Positions 21,461 to 21,807 of a stretch of DNA of 21,807 nt are shown in pieces. This stretch comes from JAVXNW01 sp036645575 (GTDB taxonomy: Bacteria; Bacillota; Clostridia; Christensenellales; Aristaeellaceae). The stretch is from positions 1 through 21,807 of the forward strand of contig JAVXNW010000045.1 of NCBI GenBank assembly GCA_036645575.1, written 5' to 3'. The first letter of the stretch is position 1. Every line of letters starts with the position of its first letter. The position numbers were made by a program, and so were the translations under genes. Below the pieces are notes generated by a model. It did no database searches. It was not told the DNA's origin and saw nothing but the letters and a program-made list of their open reading frames with translations.

Positions 21461-21520
21461 GACCGCGAGGAAGACCGCGAGAGAGAACGCGAGGAAAAAC
21501 GCGAGGAAAAACGCGAGATA
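21461..21520. repeat. Five 12-bp tandem repeats (consensus RAMCGCGAGRAA)
   Basis: The units start at 21461, 21473, 21485, 21497 and 21509. All contain CGCGAG in the same phase, and the flanks vary at a few positions. No reading frame uses them convincingly. Confidence 0.85.
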
Positions 21521-21538
21521 GCCCGAGTTCGGTCGGGC
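21521..21538. other. Small hairpin after the 12-bp repeats
   Basis: GCCCGA (21521-21526) and TCGGGC (21533-21538) form a perfect 6-bp stem around a 6-nt loop, directly abutting the last 12-bp repeat. Confidence 0.4.
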
Positions 21539-21578
21539 GATCTCTTGAGTTAGTGACAATGTTCTAGCGCTGCGAGCA

Positions 21579-21697
21579 TTCCTGCGCCTTGCTGCGGCAA
21601 GGCGGACGGTTTACTCGCCCATCGGCTACGAGGTTCGAGGGACTTTGCCGATGGGCGAGTTGAGTTTTTTGGGACGAGGTTCGGGGAGGCGCAGGAA
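21579..21697. repeat. Nested palindromic cassette
   Basis: An outer 11-bp perfect inverted repeat, TTCCTGCGCCT (21579-21589) and AGGCGCAGGAA (21687-21697), encloses two regions of further pairing. CGCCTTGC/GCAAGGCG (21585-21604, 4-nt loop) overlaps the outer arm, so the two are alternatives. A 14-bp hairpin lies at 21613-21660. No gene is seen in it. It could be a dispersed palindromic repeat or a structured RNA. Confidence 0.5.
21613..21670 (+). terminator. 14-bp hairpin with T-run, terminator-like on the plus strand
   Basis: ACTCGCCCATCGGC (21613-21626) pairs perfectly with 21647-21660 around a 20-nt loop. The plus strand then reads TGAGTTTTTT. It would stop plus-strand transcription, yet no plus-strand gene is seen before it in the window. 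Confidence 0.5.
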
Positions 21698-21705
21698 CGA
21701 GGGCG

Positions 21706-21740
21706 CGAGGTTCGAGGTTCGAAGTTCGAAGTTCGAAGGA
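21706..21740. repeat. Five 7-bp tandem repeats (CGARGTT)
   Basis: The units are CGAGGTT twice (21706, 21713), CGAAGTT twice (21720, 21727) and CGAAGGA (21734). Further single copies of CGAGGTTCG occur at 21629 and 21675, inside the neighbouring cassette. Confidence 0.85.
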
Positions 21741-21744
21741 TTTC

Positions 21745-21801
21745 GCTTGTTGCGACAAGCGACCGGCGCCGCCGCCGGCTCCCGCAAGGCTTGAAGCCTT
21801 G
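21745..21801. other. Two small hairpins at the right edge
   Basis: GCTTGT/ACAAGC (21745-21760, 4-nt loop) and CAAGGCT/AGCCTTG (21785-21801, 3-nt loop) are perfect stems. The window ends shortly after, so their relation to the next gene is unknown. Confidence 0.4.
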
Positions 21802-21807
21802 ACGACA

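Noticed and set aside
21461..21740. CRISPR array
   Set aside because: The repeats are 7 and 12 bp, directly tandem, with no spacers and no cas genes.
21564..21758. 64-codon minus-strand frame in the repeat-rich region
   Set aside because: Its sequence is a translation of the heptamer repeats and hairpins, a common source of false proteins.
21008..21807. tuf or another translation gene upstream of rpsJ
   Set aside because: No frame in this stretch resembles EF-Tu or any ribosomal protein; any such gene lies beyond the window.

Overview
The window is a chromosomal segment of a fairly GC-rich bacterium of the Bacillota, most probably class Clostridia. The evidence is a single uninterrupted S10-spc-alpha ribosomal gene order, a zinc-type 61-residue S14, a C4 zinc-lid adenylate kinase, a small KOW-domain gene between map and infA, strong AGGAGG ribosome binding sites, sigma-A promoters, and a LysA of a kind I associate with Clostridia. 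The exact family cannot be fixed from this sequence. Almost everything is on the minus strand; only the transposase fragment at the left edge is on the plus strand.

Left edge (1-821): the 3' part of an IS3-family insertion sequence with its terminal inverted repeat ends at 478. A gene-free stretch follows. It holds a 114-bp non-autonomous (MITE-like) element at 572-685 with 18-bp terminal inverted repeats and a perfect 10-bp target duplication, next to a 14-bp-stem hairpin.

Second block (822-4572, minus): a two-gene unit. A membrane dCACHE-PAS-GGDEF-GAF sensor, whose GGDEF site looks degenerate, is followed by a diaminopimelate decarboxylase (lysA). An extended -10 promoter precedes the sensor gene. 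The sensor's 3' end has been tandemly duplicated in the gap before lysA.

Third block (4605-4915, minus): tRNA-Leu(UAG) and tRNA-Gly(GCC), expressed from a perfect-consensus TTGACA-N17-TATAAT promoter and closed by a strong intrinsic terminator.

Main block (4983-21292, minus): 32 genes in transcription order rpsJ, rplC, rplD, rplW, rplB, rpsS, rplV, rpsC, rplP, rpmC, rpsQ, rplN, rplX, rplE, rpsN, rpsH, rplF, rplR, rpsE, rpmD, rplO, secY, adk, map, KOW gene, infA, rpmJ, rpsM, rpsK, rpsD, rpoA, rplQ. They supply ribosomal proteins of both subunits, the Sec translocon channel, adenylate kinase, methionine aminopeptidase, IF-1 and the RNA polymerase alpha subunit. A sigma-A promoter lies at 21263-21292, upstream of a roughly 250-nt structured leader, and a terminator follows rplQ. 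Most gaps are short or overlapping; the exceptions (rpmJ-rpsM, rpsM-rpsK and a few others) carry hairpins. Several genes use GTG or TTG starts (rpmC, rplX, rplE, rpsN, infA).

Right edge (21293-21807): no convincing gene. It is an unusually repeat-rich stretch with a G-quadruplex-type G-run cluster, five 12-bp tandem repeats, five 7-bp tandem repeats and several strong hairpins.

Most of the window is ordinary conserved core. The points worth a second look are the MITE-like element, the repeat-rich region and structured leader before rpsJ, the paired post-stop hairpins, the degenerate GGDEF sensor in tandem with lysA, and the unusual starts and protein extensions inside the ribosomal cluster.
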